DNA from: Muraenolepis orangiensis
Taxonomy: Eukaryota; Chordata; Actinopteri; Gadiformes; Muraenolepididae
Direction: 5' to 3'
DNA length: 64,000 nt
Assembly: GCA_027704905.1 (NCBI GenBank)
Contig: CM051019.1
Span: 24,527,695 to 24,591,694, forward strand
The notes below the pieces were generated by a model. It was not told where the DNA came from. It did no database searches and saw only the letters and a program-made list of their open reading frames with translations. Position 1 is the first letter of the stretch. Each line of letters starts with the position of its first letter. Shown in pieces: positions 33,951-46,431 of the stretch. Made by a program: the position numbers and the translations under genes.

Positions 33951-35720
33951 GTGAGTGGATGAATGTGTGTGAGTGGATGAATGTGTGTGAGTGGGTGAAT
34001 GCGCGTGAGTGGATTAATTCGTGTAGGTGTGTGAATGCATATGATTGGGTGAATGTGTGTGAGTGGGTAGATGCGTGTGAGTGGGTGAATGCGCGTGAGT
34101 GGGTGAATGCCCGTGAGTGTGTTAATGCATGTGATTGGGTGAATGTGTGTGAGTGGGTAGATGTGTGTGAGTGGGTGAATGCGTGTGTGTGGGTTAATGC
34201 GTGTAGGTGTGTGAATGCGTGCGAGTGGGTGAATGCGTGTGAGTGGGTGGATGCATGCGAGTGGGTGAATGTGTGTGAGTGGGTGAATGTGTGCGAGTGG
34301 GTTAATGCGTGTAGGTGTGTGAATGCGTGTGAGTGGGTGAATGCATGTGAGTGGGTTAATGCGTGTAGGTGTGTGAATGCGTGTGTGTGGGTGAATGCGT
34401 GTAAGTGGGTGGATTTATGTGAGTTTGTGAATGTGTATGAGTGGGTGCAAGCGTGTGAGTGGGTGAATTTGTGTGAATGGGTTATTGCATGTGAGTAGGT
34501 AAATGTGTGTGAGTCGGTGAATGCGTGTGAGTGGATGAATACGTGTGACTGGGTGCATGGGTGTGAGTAAGTGAATCTGTGTGAGTCCGTGAATGCGTGT
34601 GAGTGGGTGGATGCATGTGAGTGGGTGAATGCATGTGAGTGGGTGCATGGGTGTGAGTAAGTGAATCTGTGTGAGTCCGTGAATACGTGTGAGTGGGTGG
34701 ATGCGTGTGAGTGGGTGAATGCGTGTGAGTGGATGAATATGTGTGAGAAGTTTCATGCGTGTGACTGGGTGAATGTGTGTGAGTGGGTGAATGTGTGCGA
34801 GTGGATGAATGTGTGTGAGTGGATTAATGCGTGTAGGTGTGTGAATGCTTGTGAGTGGGTGAATGTGTGTGAGTTTGTGAATGTGTGTGAGTGGGTTGAT
34901 GCGTGGGAGTGGGTGAATGTGTGTGAGTGGGTGAATGTGTGCGAGTGGGTGAATGCCTATGAGTGTGTTAATGCGTGTAGGTGTGTGAATGCATTTGAGT
35001 GGGTGAATGTGTGTGAGTGGGTGAATGCGTGTGTGTGGGTGGAAGCGTGTGAGTTGGTAAATGCGTGTGAATGGGTTATTGCATGTGAGTGGGTAAATGT
35101 GTGAGTTGGTGAATGCGTGTGAATGGGTGATTGCGTTTGAGTGGGTGAATGCGTGTGAGTGGGTGCAAGCGTGTGAGTGGGTGAATGAGTGTGAGTGGGT
35201 GAAAGCATGTGAGTGGGTGAATGCGTGTGAATGGGTTATTGCATGTGAGTGAGTGAATATGTGTGAGTTTGTGAATGCGTGTGAGTGGGTGGATGGTGTG
35301 AGTGGGTGAAAGATTGTGAGTGGGTGAATGCAAATGAGTGGGTTAATGCGTATTAATGGGTAATTACCCATTATTACGCATTAACCCACTCATTTGCATT
35401 CAGTGGGGGAATGCATGTGAGTTGGTGAATGTGTGTGAATGGGTGAATGTGTGTGAGTGGGTGAAAGCGTGTGAGTGGGTGAATGTGTGTGAATGGGTGA
35501 ATGCGTGTGAGTGGGTAAATGCGTGTGAGTGGGTGAATGCGTGTGAGTGGGCCAATACGGTTGAGTGGTGGAATGCATGTGAGTTGGTGAATGTGTGTTA
35601 ATGGGTGAATGTGTGTGAGTGGTTGAATTAGCGTGAGTGTGTGAATGCATGTAAGTGGTTGGATGAGTGTGAGTGGGTGAATGCGTGTGAGTGGGTGAAT
35701 GTGTGTGAGTGGATAAGCAG
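33951..35720. repeat. 18-bp minisatellite array, left copy
   Basis: Degenerate 18-bp units of GTGTGAGTGGGTGAATGC type. Since 18 is six codons, long ORFs appear on both strands (repeating CEWVNA or THSPTH-like peptides). Near 35364 the array folds into a long inverted repeat. 34395 onward belongs to the recent tandem duplication. Confidence 0.92.
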
Positions 35721-36604
35721 ACGAGCGTCTGCTAAAAATCAACTAAAACTGTGAGGACTGGTTTTTTTTTGTGTCAAAAAACGCAATTGGGAAAAATGTC
35801 GGTGTCAGATTGTGACATTATTAATACATTCCCATGGCAACTGTGACTCATGCCACCAAAGCTCACCTACATATTGAATTTATAAATAATTTAAAAAAAA
35901 TTCTACTCTGTCACAATTTACATATATATTTACATATATCTAAACCACAATAACTAAAAACCTCTTAAATATAATACAATATTTCCGAACCATTAAACTC
36001 CATGGATGTTGTGATGGTCTCTTCATGCACACTTCTAAAACTCTTCCTCTTTTCAGTTTATGATAACAGAATTTAATCTACATCTAATGCAAATTTGCAG
36101 ATTTTTGCAACTTGTGGTTAATAACGTCCGTCCCCAGTCCCTCTGTGGTCAACCAGAAGTAGGAAGAGTGACGCTCGCCATAGGTGTTACAACACATAAC
36201 TTTAGATGATTTTACGATGTTGATGATTTATGATTATGAGTCCACACGGTATCACTGATCACGGACAGAAAGGTTCCATTTGGAACACAACACAGCCCAA
36301 AGCAAGTTAGAGAAGACATACCTTTCACTGTGTGGTCGGCTACGGTCGGGTTGGATGTGCTTGTGTTAGTTGTGCCTGTGGCTCCGTGTGGATTAGAAGC
36401 AAGGACAGAACAAAGAGAAACACAGAATTAGTATCTTCATCACTCTTTACAACAAATATGACTGAAGATATCGTTTTGGACAAGATCTAGATTTTTTTTT
36501 TCATCTTGTATGAGTTAATAACTCAAATTAATGACTGAAGTTCATGTCTGAAAGTGAACTCAGAACAAAACAAACCATCTTCAAATGTTAACATAATAGA
36601 GCTC
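34395..36604. repeat. Recent 2.2-kb tandem duplication, copy 1
   Basis: The block is almost base-identical to 36605-38850. The junction at 36605 joins GAGCTC to ATGCGTGTAAGTGGG, with an ATG microhomology at the borders. It contains minisatellite, a unique ~900-bp stretch and a stalk exon. Confidence 0.93.
36322..36381 (-). CDS. Ig receptor stalk exon B, duplicated copy
   Basis: Identical to 38568-38627 by the tandem duplication. It is the same Thr/Ser-rich phase-1 stalk exon with GTATGTCT donor. If transcribed, it would add a second identical stalk segment. Confidence 0.55.
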
Positions 36605-38850
36605 ATGCGTGTAAGTGGGTGGATTTATGTGAGTTTGTGAATGTGTATGAGTGGGTGCAAGCGTGTGAGTGGGTGAATGTGTGTGAGTGGGTGGAAGCGT
36701 ATGAGTGGGTGAATTTGTGTGAATGGGTTATTGCATGTGAGTAGGTAAATGTGTGTGAGTCGGTGAATGCGTGTGAGTGGATGAATACGTGTGACTGGGT
36801 GCATGGGTGTGAGTAAGTGAATCTGTGTGAGTCCGTGAATGCGTGTGAGTGGGTGGATGCATGTGAGTGGGTGAATGCATGTGAGTGGGTGCATGGGTGT
36901 GAGTAAGTGAATCTGTGTGAGTCCGTGAATACGTGTGAGTGGGTGGATGCGTGTGAGTGGGTGAATGCGTGTGAGTGGATGAATATGTGTGAGAAGTTTC
37001 ATGCGTGTGACTGGGTGAATGTGTGTGAGTGGGTGAATGTGTGCGAGTGGATGAATGTGTGTGAGTGGATTAATGCGTGTAGGTGTGTGAATGCTTGTGA
37101 GTGGGTGAATGTGTGTGAGTTTGTGAATGTGTGTGAGTGGGTTGATGCGTGGGAGTGGGTGAATGTTTGTGAGTGGGTGAATGTGTGCGAGTGGGTGAAT
37201 GCCTATGAGTGTGTTAATGCGTGTAGGTGTGTGAATGCATTTGAGTGGGTGAATGTGTGTGAGTGGGTGAATGCGTGTGTGTGGGTGGAAGCGTGTGAGT
37301 TGGTAAATGCGTGTGAATGGGTTATTGCATGTGAGTGGGTAAATGTGTGAGTTGGTGAATGCGTGTGAATGGGTGATTGCGTTTGAGTGGGTGAATGCGT
37401 GTGAGTGGGTGCAAGCGTGTGAGTGGGTGAATGAGTGTGAGTGGGTGAAAGCATGTGAGTGGGTGAATGCGTGTGAATGGGTTATTGCATGTGAGTGAGT
37501 GAATATGTGTGAGTTTGTGAATGCGTGTGAGTGGGTGGATGGTGTGAGTGGGTGAAAGATTGTGAGTGGGTGAATGCAAATGAGTGGGTTAATGCGTATT
37601 AATGGGTAATTACCCATTATTACGCATTAACCCACTCATTTGCATTCAGTGGGGGAATGCATGTGAGTTGGTGAATGTGTGTGAATGGGTGAATGTGTGT
37701 GAGTGGGTGAAAGCGTGTGAGTGGGTGAATGTGTGTGAATGGGTGAATGCGTGTGAGTGGGTAAATGCGTGTGAGTGGGTGAATGCGTGTGAGTGGGCCA
37801 ATACGGTTGAGTGGTGGAATGCATGTGAGTTGGTGAATGTGTGTTAATGGGTGAATGTGTGTGAGTGGTTGAATTAGCGTGAGTGTGTGAATGCATGTAA
37901 GTGGTTGGATGAGTGTGAGTGGGTGAATGCGTGTGAGTGGGTGAATGTGTGTGAGTGGATAAGCAGACGAGCGTCTGCTAAAAATCAACTAAAACTGTGA
38001 GGACTGGTTTTTTTTTGTGTCAAAAAACGCAATTGGGAAAAATGTCGGTGTCAGATTGTGACATTATTAATACATTCCCATGGCAACTGTGACTCATGCC
38101 ACCAAAGCTCACCTACATATTGAATTTATAAATAATTTAAAAAAAATTCTACTCTGTCACAATTTACATATATATTTACATATATCTAAACCACAATAAC
38201 TAAAAACCTCTTAAATATAATACAATATTTCCGAACCATTAAACTCCATGGATGTTGTGATGGTCTCTTCATGCACACTTCTAAAACTCTTCCTCTTTTC
38301 AGTTTATGATAACAGAATTTAATCTACATCTAATGCAAATTTGCAGATTTTTGCAACTTGTGGTTAATAACGTCCGTCCCCAGTCCCTCTGTGGTCAACC
38401 AGAAGTAGGAAGAGTGACGCTCGCCATAGGGGTTACAACACATAACTTTAGATGATTTTACGATGTTGATGATTTATGATTATGAGTCCACACGGTATCA
38501 CTGATCACGGACAGAAAGGTTCCATTTGGAACACAACACAGCCCAAAGCAAGTTAGAGAAGACATACCTTTCACTGTGTGGTCGGCTACGGTCGGGTTGG
38601 ATGTGCTTGTGTTAGTTGTGCCTGTGGCTCCGTGTGGATTAGAAGCAAGGACAGAACAAAGAGAAACACAGAATTAGTATCTTCATCACTCTTTACAACA
38701 AATATGACTGAAGATATCGTTTTGGACAAGATCTAGATTTTTTTTTTCATCTTGTATGAGTTAATAACTCAAATTAATGACTGAAGTTCATGTCTGAAAG
38801 TGAACTCAGAACAAAACAAACCATCTTCAAATGTTAACATAATAGAGCTC
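36605..38850. repeat. Recent 2.2-kb tandem duplication, copy 2
   Basis: Same sequence as 34395-36604 apart from a 36-bp extra minisatellite stretch (about 36680-36715) and isolated substitutions (for example GTGTTAC at about 36186 versus GGGTTAC at about 38428). Confidence 0.93.
38568..38627 (-). CDS. Ig receptor stalk exon B (unit 2)
   Basis: A short Thr/Ser-rich exon with donor AAAG then GTATGTCT and a pyrimidine-rich upstream tract. The peptide contains TNTSTSNPTVADHTVK. It connects the Ig domain to the membrane helix in the inferred gene. The acceptor position is approximate. Confidence 0.58.
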
Positions 38851-39043
38851 ATGTTTACAGTTAAAACTGAACTATGTGGGATGATTTCATCCTACGTTTG
38901 TTGGTGATAGATGTTAGATCATCAGGTTTCAAACACACGTTCCTTGACCACTAGGACTTCCACTACCAAGTCATATCAGAGTAACAGTGGATTGATAAAG
39001 ATGACATTTTGAAACACGGCTCCACAAGACAGAAATTAAATAC

Positions 39044-39097
39044 CTTTCGGTCCAGTTGTGCTTGGTTTAGACGTGCTTGTGTAAGTTGGGCCTGCTG
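39044..39097 (-). CDS. Ig receptor stalk exon A (unit 2)
   Basis: A short minus-strand exon with donor AAAG then GTATTTAATT, encoding a Thr/Ser/Pro-rich peptide (TYTSTSKPSTTGPK). It lies between the Ig exon and stalk exon B. The acceptor is one of two neighbouring AGs. Confidence 0.58.
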
Positions 39098-39539
39098 CTC
39101 CGTGTGGATTAAAACCAAGGACAGAGCAAAGGCCAAAACAAAGACATGTGGAATCAGTACAGTACTGTAACAACTTGTGATCTTTATCACATTGTCAGCA
39201 GATTCATGAGATTAAATATTTCACTAATTATTAAAGAAAACTCTTCATTTCGCTTGTAATTTACACTTTTCAATTCATTCAACATGTATTTAATAGCCTT
39301 AGCCTTAGCCTTGGTTTATGGAGGCCCCTACGGGCAGAACATGTTCATGGGGACCGGGACAATCAAATGAGAACCTTGGCTGGGGCAACGTTTACATTTA
39401 CGCCTGGAGATCACCTTAAGGGACCCTCACATGTAGGCTAAAACATTTAAAAGATTGAAACATAGTAATACGTTTGGGTTCAATGGTTTAAACCCCAAAG
39501 TGTACATTTAGGTACATAGATTAAAATATAATTACTTAC

Positions 39540-39881
39540 TTATAAGTTTTAGGTCATACCGTGCCCGATCGACGTATCGTTCCGATGATGAGAACTGTCT
39601 GCAGGTGTAACCACCTTCATCTTTCTTACCCATCTTCTTTATGACCAGAGAACACTCCTCTGTAACACATAGACTCTTCACGTGGTCATTGGTAACGTTC
39701 CCTCTACTAACCAATGTTTTAGTCTCTCTATTCTTCCATAACAGCCAGTCAACTGAGGAACAGTCATTTTGAGCCCCAGCACACGGTAGAGAGACACAAC
39801 CTCCAGCTCTGACCTCTGTTGTTGTTTCTTCATACTCAGAGTCAGGTACTTTGTGACATTCCTCTTTGTTTTTAAGTGTAT
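39540..39881 (-). CDS. Ig V-type domain exon of a teleost receptor family (unit 2)
   Basis: The 342-nt exon is fully open, with acceptor CTCTTTCTCACAG, donor GTAAGT and phase 1 at both ends, the usual arrangement of Ig-domain exons. Ig hallmarks in order: Cys in VSLPCAG, Trp in VDWLLW, then SLVIKKMGKKDEGGYTC with the DxGxYxC core holding the second Cys. Additional cysteines (NDCSS, LCVTEEC) could form extra disulfides. The family resembles the large, poorly named groups of teleost Ig V-set surface receptors. The signal-peptide exon should lie to the right but was not found. This is the best-preserved coding exon in the array. Confidence 0.78.
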
Positions 39882-39994
39882 CTGTGAGAAAGAGAGCGTT
39901 CAGCTATGTAATGGGTAACACTTTACAATAAGGGAACATGAATTAGCATTAGTATATTTAAAGTTGTTCGTACCTTTGCATGACTTGGAACCGG

Positions 39995-40251
39995 ACATAT
40001 CTATATATATATATATATATATATATATTTTTTTTATCTATCCGTCTATCTGTCTGTCTGTCTCACACTTTATGTCTGTGTGTGTCTGTCTCTATATATG
40101 TATCTGTCTGTCTCTCTATATGTATCTATCTGTCTGGTAACTCCAACTACTGCTCACTGTGGAGAGAAGGCTTCTTTCAGAGAGAACTCTGTCACTTCCT
40201 CAAACCTGTACTCTACTCTCTTTTCACACAAGAGTTCATCTGGTAGAGACA

Positions 40252-40340
<89 letters not shown>
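39995..40340. repeat. TCTG/TATA-type repeats and (AC)n
   Basis: Simple repeats, the conserved 110-bp core and (AC)n at 40254-40340, homologous to 24950-25202. Confidence 0.9.
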
Positions 40341-40342
<2 letters not shown>

Positions 40343-40805
40343 GCGGTCCATTAGATGGACATATTTGGGCATATCAAAACATTTCCTAGTTGTCATCAGA
40401 GATCAGTGAAATACAGACGCTTAATGGAAAATAATTTGAGGGACTTTTTTCTTGCCCTCGGGGGGGCTAGGTTTAGAGGGGTGTTGTAAACATGTGGTCT
40501 GTGAAGCCCTTAGAGACTGGAACTGTGATTAAGGACTATACTAATACTATTGACTTGACTTTACTTGACCGGCTTTCCACTTTAAAGGTGAGGTGATGGG
40601 CTGGATAAATAACATATACAGTAACAGACCAACTGACTATGAAAGTGTCCATCCATCCATACTGTCTGTAATGAATGAGATGATAAGTTCTACATATTTG
40701 TTCAATTAAAAATGAACTAGAAAGTTCCTCATACGGCAGCAGTCATCTGAACATGATATAGCTATAACTGAAGCTACGACTCAAGAAACTAGAGGCTGCT
40801 AATAG
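40341..40805. other. Receptor-array spacer
   Basis: Nearly identical to 25203-25655; no gene seen. Confidence 0.7.
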
Positions 40806-42108
40806 GAGTTGTTCCAACTGTTGTTCTCTGGTCATGTAGCACCAGTTCTCTAGGGCTGTTGTTCTAACTGTTGTTCTCTGGTCATGTAGCACCAGTTCTC
40901 TAGGGCTGTTGTTCTAACTGTTGTTCTCTGGTCATGTAGCACCAGTTCTCTAGGGCTGTTGTTCTAACTGTTGTTCTCTGGTCATGTAGCACCAGTTCTC
41001 TAGGGCTGTTGTTCTAACTGTTGTTCTCTGGTCATGTAGCACCAGTTCTCTACGGCTGTAGTTCTAACTGTTGTTCTCTGGTCATGTAGCACCAGTTCTC
41101 TAGGACTGTTGTTCTAACTGTTGTTCTCTGGTCATGTAGCACCAGTTCTCTAGGGCTGTAGTTCTAACTGTTGTTCTCTGGTCATGTAGCACCAGTTCTC
41201 TAGGGCTGTTGTTCTAACTGTTGTTCTCTGGTCATGTAGCACCAGTTCTCTAGGGCTGTTGTTCTCTGGTCATGTAGCACCAGTTCTCTAGGGCTGTTGT
41301 TCTAACTGTTGTTCTCTGGTCATGTAGCACCAGTTCTCTAGGGCTGTTGTTCTCTGGTCATGTAGCACCAGTTCTCTAGGGCTTTTGTTCCAACTGTTGT
41401 TCTCTGGTCATGTAGCACCAGTTCTCTAGGACTGTTGTTCTAACTGTTGTTCTCTGGTCATGTAGCACCAGTTCTCTAGGGCTGTAGTTCTAACTGTTGT
41501 TCTCTGGTCATGTAGCACCAGTTCTCTAGGGCTGTTGTTCTAACTGTTGTTCTCTGGTCATGTAGCACCAGTTCTCTAGGGCTGTTGTTCTCTGGTCATG
41601 TAGCACCAGTTCTCTAGGGCTGTAGTTCTAACTGTTGTTCTCTGGTCATGTAGCACCAGTTCTCTAGGGCTGTTGTTCTAACTGTTGTTCTCTGGTCATG
41701 TAGCACCAGTTCTCTAGGGCTGTAGTTCTAACTGTTGTTCTCTGGTCATGTAGCACCAGTTCTCTAGGGCTGTAGTTCTAACTGTTGTTCTCTGGTCATG
41801 TAGCACCAGTTCTCTAGGGCTGTTGTTCTAACTGTTGTTCTCTGGTCATGTAGCACCAGTTCTCTAGGGCTGTAGTTCTAACTGTTGTTCTCTGGTCATG
41901 TAGCACCAGTTCTCTAGGACTGTTGTTCTAACTGTTGTTCTCTGGTCATGTAGCACCAGTTATCTAGGGCTGTTGTTCTAACTGTTGTTCTCTGGTCATG
42001 TAGCACCAGTTCTCTAGGGCTATAGTTCTAACTGTTGTTCTCTGGTCATGTAGCACCAGTTCTCTAGGGCTGTTGTTCTAACTGTTGTTCTCTGGTCATG
42101 TAGCACCA
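40806..42108. repeat. 50-bp minisatellite array, second copy
   Basis: Same 50-bp unit as 25655-26845, with a different order of variant and shortened units. It ends abruptly at GTAGCACC, where unrelated sequence begins. This marks the right breakpoint of the receptor array homology. Confidence 0.92.
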
Positions 42109-42403
42109 ACTAAAGTTGTCAGTTTTCCTGTCTGCATCATCTTGGTAATGAGAGGCAGGTTCTTCTCAGTCTTCTTCAGTTCTTCAGCAATTGTCTGCCT
42201 CAACTGCTGAATGATGACTGAAATGTACACACGCAATCAGTATAGAGGCATGGAAGAGGGCTGTGCTGCAGTCTGTAGTGTTTAAATAACTGTATTCTGG
42301 AAGTGAAAGAAGGAGCGCACAATTTACACTGCCAGACCATATCGGAACAACACCTGAAAGGAAAAAAAATGACAAAGTTTAGACCTCCATCAACAACATT
42401 CAA
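42109..42403 (-). pseudogene. C2H2 zinc-finger exon fragment
   Basis: On the minus strand, after an acceptor-like TTTTTCCTTTCAG, an ATG opens MVWQCKLCAPSFTSR, a Cys-x2-Cys...His-x4-His finger. It is followed by the start of a second finger (PCLYTDCVCTFQ) and then a stop at 42200. This opening is typical of a multicopy teleost zinc-finger gene family. Further down (42120-42215) another open segment, LRQTIAEELKKTEKNLPL, may be a separate exon or a fused fragment. Too little remains to name the gene. Confidence 0.5.
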
Positions 42404-43080
42404 ACCAGAATTACTTACAACTCAATATAACAAAAAGTTCATTACTATTAGCTTACAAAAACATGACCATGGAATACAGAATACACAATACTGCTGTGCG
42501 GTCGGAAACCCAGGCTGTAAAAGCCAGCTGGCTAGCTAATGACCAGCTAGCCATAAGTTATCCCTTACACGTGTTCTAACCACCATGAATGGAAGGAAAC
42601 CACGTGCTCGAAATTTTAACACTGTTTTGGGCTTCGGTTTGGTTTAGATAGTAAAAGTTAGTAACCAGAGTTAGCTCTTAAAAACAAGATTCATTTTCCC
42701 ATAACCTGAATACATTTACATTACATTTAGGGCATTTGTCAGACGCTTTTATCCAAAGCGACTTACAAAGAGTACAATTGTTGAAGACAGCAATATATCT
42801 CCGTGGTGCATAAAGATAAGAAAAAGAGTAGGTTTCAAGCATTCCTGCTTCCTGCTGAATAGTGCAACGTTACATGAGCCTTACACATGTGCTCTGCACT
42901 ACACCAACATGCGAGACTAGCGAGAACAATTGAGCGAAATTATATTTTTAAGTCAGGTAGATTAAATGAGCAGAAATAACTAACTATAATTGGTATAATG
43001 TATGTGATGTATCTATTAATTAATACTTTAAGTAACTTACCATGCACTTTGGACAAGATCTTGGAGTTCTTCAACGCGGT
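42404..43080. other. Unassigned DNA with a LINE-tail fragment
   Basis: At about 42716-42790 a minus-strand LINE or SINE 3' end is visible (ACGCTTTTATCCAAAGCGAC). Otherwise nothing recognised. Confidence 0.5.
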
Positions 43081-43520
43081 TGGGGGGAGGAGAGCAAATG
43101 ATCGCGGTGGAGTGGTGGAGGGGGGTGGAGTGGGGGAGGGGGGTGGAGCGAATCAAATGGGGGTGGGGGGTGGGTTGAAACCGCCCGTCAAGGGGAGAGG
43201 GGGGAGGGGCGTGTTGCTGAAACAGTTCATGGAGGGGGGAGGGGCGTGTTGCTGAAACATCGTCTGACCCTCAAGGGGGGCGACTAGACCAATGTGTGCG
43301 TTCATGCAGCGTTTCCGCTGGTAAGGTTTCCACGGCTAAAACCTTGCCACCACACCATACATTTGATAATAAAGAATAGGGCTGTCAAGGTTAATGCGTT
43401 ACTAACGCGGCGCCGTTAACGCCCCCCCGTTCGGACCTGAAGTCCCGCCGCCACCCTCCCCCCCACCCCCACCGCTGGCCATCGCGACCTGAATCCCCCC
43501 CCGTCTGACACCCATGAGAT
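43081..43520. other. G-rich then C-rich low-complexity region
   Basis: 43081-43255 has many runs of four or more G on the plus strand. 43420-43505 has long C runs. 43380-43430 contains GGGCTGTCAAGGTTAATGCG, the end motif of a common vertebrate short repeat. No gene. Confidence 0.6.
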
Positions 43521-44336
43521 CAATTCCACAGGAATCACTGCTTCCATGAGTATATACCACACACCCAACCCCAGATAAATGCCAGAAGAACCCATGCCTG
43601 TGGATTAAAGACCAAAGATCGTACCTCTTGTCTTGTGTTCTGACCGACACGAGTGCGAGTGCGCGCGATATACAGAGTCATCATATACAGTCCTTTAAAG
43701 TCCTCCCCAATACCCACTATAATGTTACTGACATCAGACACATGCAGTAATGTTGAAACAATAGAAATCAGTGGAATTTATCATTTTGAATATGTAATTA
43801 CTTAATTATTTAAATTATTTTATTTTATTTTTTTTATTATTATTATAATTATGATTTAATTCTCGTGCTTAAGTTATGCTTTTAAGTTATGCTTACTTAA
43901 TACACAAATAGTTCAAGTCAATCAAGTTAATCAATCAAGTTAATTTGCAGTTACTCAAAAAAGGACGACAAGTCACACGAACTCAACATTTTTGAGTTCG
44001 TAGAACTTTTTTGAAACTTTGAGTACACACTACTTAATCTATTTGATTACTTTGAACATTCGGGTTTACAGTGAATGAGCAAACCTACACGTATATTGGA
44101 CTTCTAGAGCGTCTCCCAGATCCGGACATGCCGTGCAGCGCCTCTTGAACTCAGTACCCCATGCTCTCGGTACCCCTTTCTTTCTCAGTACCCTATTCCT
44201 CTTTCACTCAATATCTCTTGCATTCTGTATACTTTTCATTATCTTTCATTCATCTCATTATTTCACTCATTCACAAAAACACCATGATACATTGTTCCCC
44301 CGAACAGCAAAGCTGCTGAGGCAATAAACTCACACA
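43521..44336. other. No recognised gene
   Basis: AT-rich, with a TTAAGT/GAGTTCGTAGAACTT-containing short repeat at about 43860-44040. No coding exon supported. Confidence 0.4.
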
Positions 44337-44785
44337 CACATTGTAGGTGTAATATCCAAACGTCTGTGAGTTTTCTGATCACCCTTGAAGCCAGAGTAGG
44401 TGAATAACGGGAGTCTTGAACGCGAACGACAGGACCACGTGTATAGTTTACCATTTATTAACAAAAGAGAAACATAACATGTCAAATCGCTCGTCGCACG
44501 GTCAAAAACTATGACGCTACTATCTACGCTGGTTCCATTCAAAAAGCTCCCGCTGCCTTCTACCCAGCTGATTATAAGTGGTCACATGACCGTTCCGGTC
44601 TATCAAAATAAAGAAATGTTTTTATCACATAGTCTCAGTTTAAACAAACAAAGTCTTATCAAATCATGAAATCATGACAAATCTTTTTAAACTATAGACT
44701 ATTAAACTATTATCAAATTGAAATATCAAAACATGAATATAGGACATATTAATGAACCAATTCCTAAATTGGCTCCTACACACAT
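44337..44785 (-). repeat. Solo LTR of a BEL-type element with intact 5-bp TSD
   Basis: The LTR at 44342-44780 starts TGTAGGTG and ends CTCCTACA; on the minus strand it starts TGTAGGAGCC, the same terminus as the BEL LTR at 6855. CACAT lies on both sides (44337-44341, 44781-44785). Confidence 0.85.
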
Positions 44786-45720
44786 CAATCAAACACACTC
44801 TCCAACTCACAGACTGTCAGTCTCAGACACTCGCCTCAAACGTCTGCGCTTATCCAGGTTTAACTAAACCTGGGTGTAATAAAAACCTCTCCTCATAAAC
44901 CCTTAGTAGGTGATTAAGACCAAAGCCAAACACTTGATGCGTATTAGAAAGCCTCACATTGTTGTATCATAAACAATGGAGTTGTCTCACTTTAGTTTAC
45001 TCCATTTAAGACGGACACAGGTTTACTTAATGTTTTAATTGGTGTTGTCATACTTGAATAACTAATTTAGGGTTAGAAGGTTCTTTATTTTAAGTTTCAT
45101 ATCACCTTTTTGTTTATCTTTAACTGTTTTAGGTTAAATGACTGAGTTGATAGTTGCTATCCATGTTTGTTTGACACCATCTCTGTTTTTTTGTAAAGCG
45201 TCTTTGTATATCATGAAAAGCGCTATATGAATCAAATTATTTATATTATTATTGATAGCAACACACCATTTGTTCAAATACCGGGACCAATACCATTTTG
45301 TATAGCTGATATTTCTTTCTCTCCAGTTGTATTTCAGCTCATGTGCACTACGAATGTATTATACTAGTACTATAACATTCAAATGAGTCCATGTACACAA
45401 TTAGCAATCTCTTCCGTACCTACGTATCTTTTAACATTACCATATTAACCTCATTAACATGATTGATATCAACATTTCAGTTGGAAGGGTTAGTGGTTGG
45501 AGTCAGGGTTAGGGTCAGGTTGTTGATCAATATGTTCTAGCTATTCAGTGTGTATGTGCCTGGTTGTGGTGCGTGTCGTGCTTCTCAGGTCAACGGCTTC
45601 CCTCATGTGTGTGTGTGTTGCTGCATGTCTACGTGTGTCACTTCCCTGTTGGTTGACCTCAGCTGTGGTGGACCCGTCTCCTTCCTGCTCCTCCCCCGCC
45701 TTCTTTCAGTCATTTCCTCG

Positions 45721-46069
<349 letters not shown>

Positions 46070-46431
46070 AGAATGGAATTGAGAAAGACAACCTCCTGCT
46101 CCCTCTCCTGTTTGGATTTTTTTTTTGTGTGACAATAATATATGAATACAATAACCTCGGGCGTTCAGCGTTGGAATCACACTCAATCAGTGGCCTAACC
46201 AGCCGGGGGAATATATACGGATGCAGTTATGCAAGTGTGTTTAAGTACGACGGAGCGTGAGAGTGATGGATAACTAGGACTAATAATAGATAGCTTAGAT
46301 TGTCTTGTATACGCACGCGATGTGACGCTAGAACTAAATAATAATAATGCCGGCTTTTATATAGCGCTTTTATCCAAAGCGCTTTACATCACCCATTGAT
46401 ACACCGACGGCGGAGTCAGCCATCAAGGAGA

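Noticed and set aside
33959..37988. Long ORFs (up to 330 codons) on both strands with repeating Cys-Glu-Trp-Val-Asn or Thr-His-Ser-Pro peptides
   Set aside because: They come from an 18-bp minisatellite whose unit is six codons, so several frames stay open together. No start context, domain or codon constraint supports coding.
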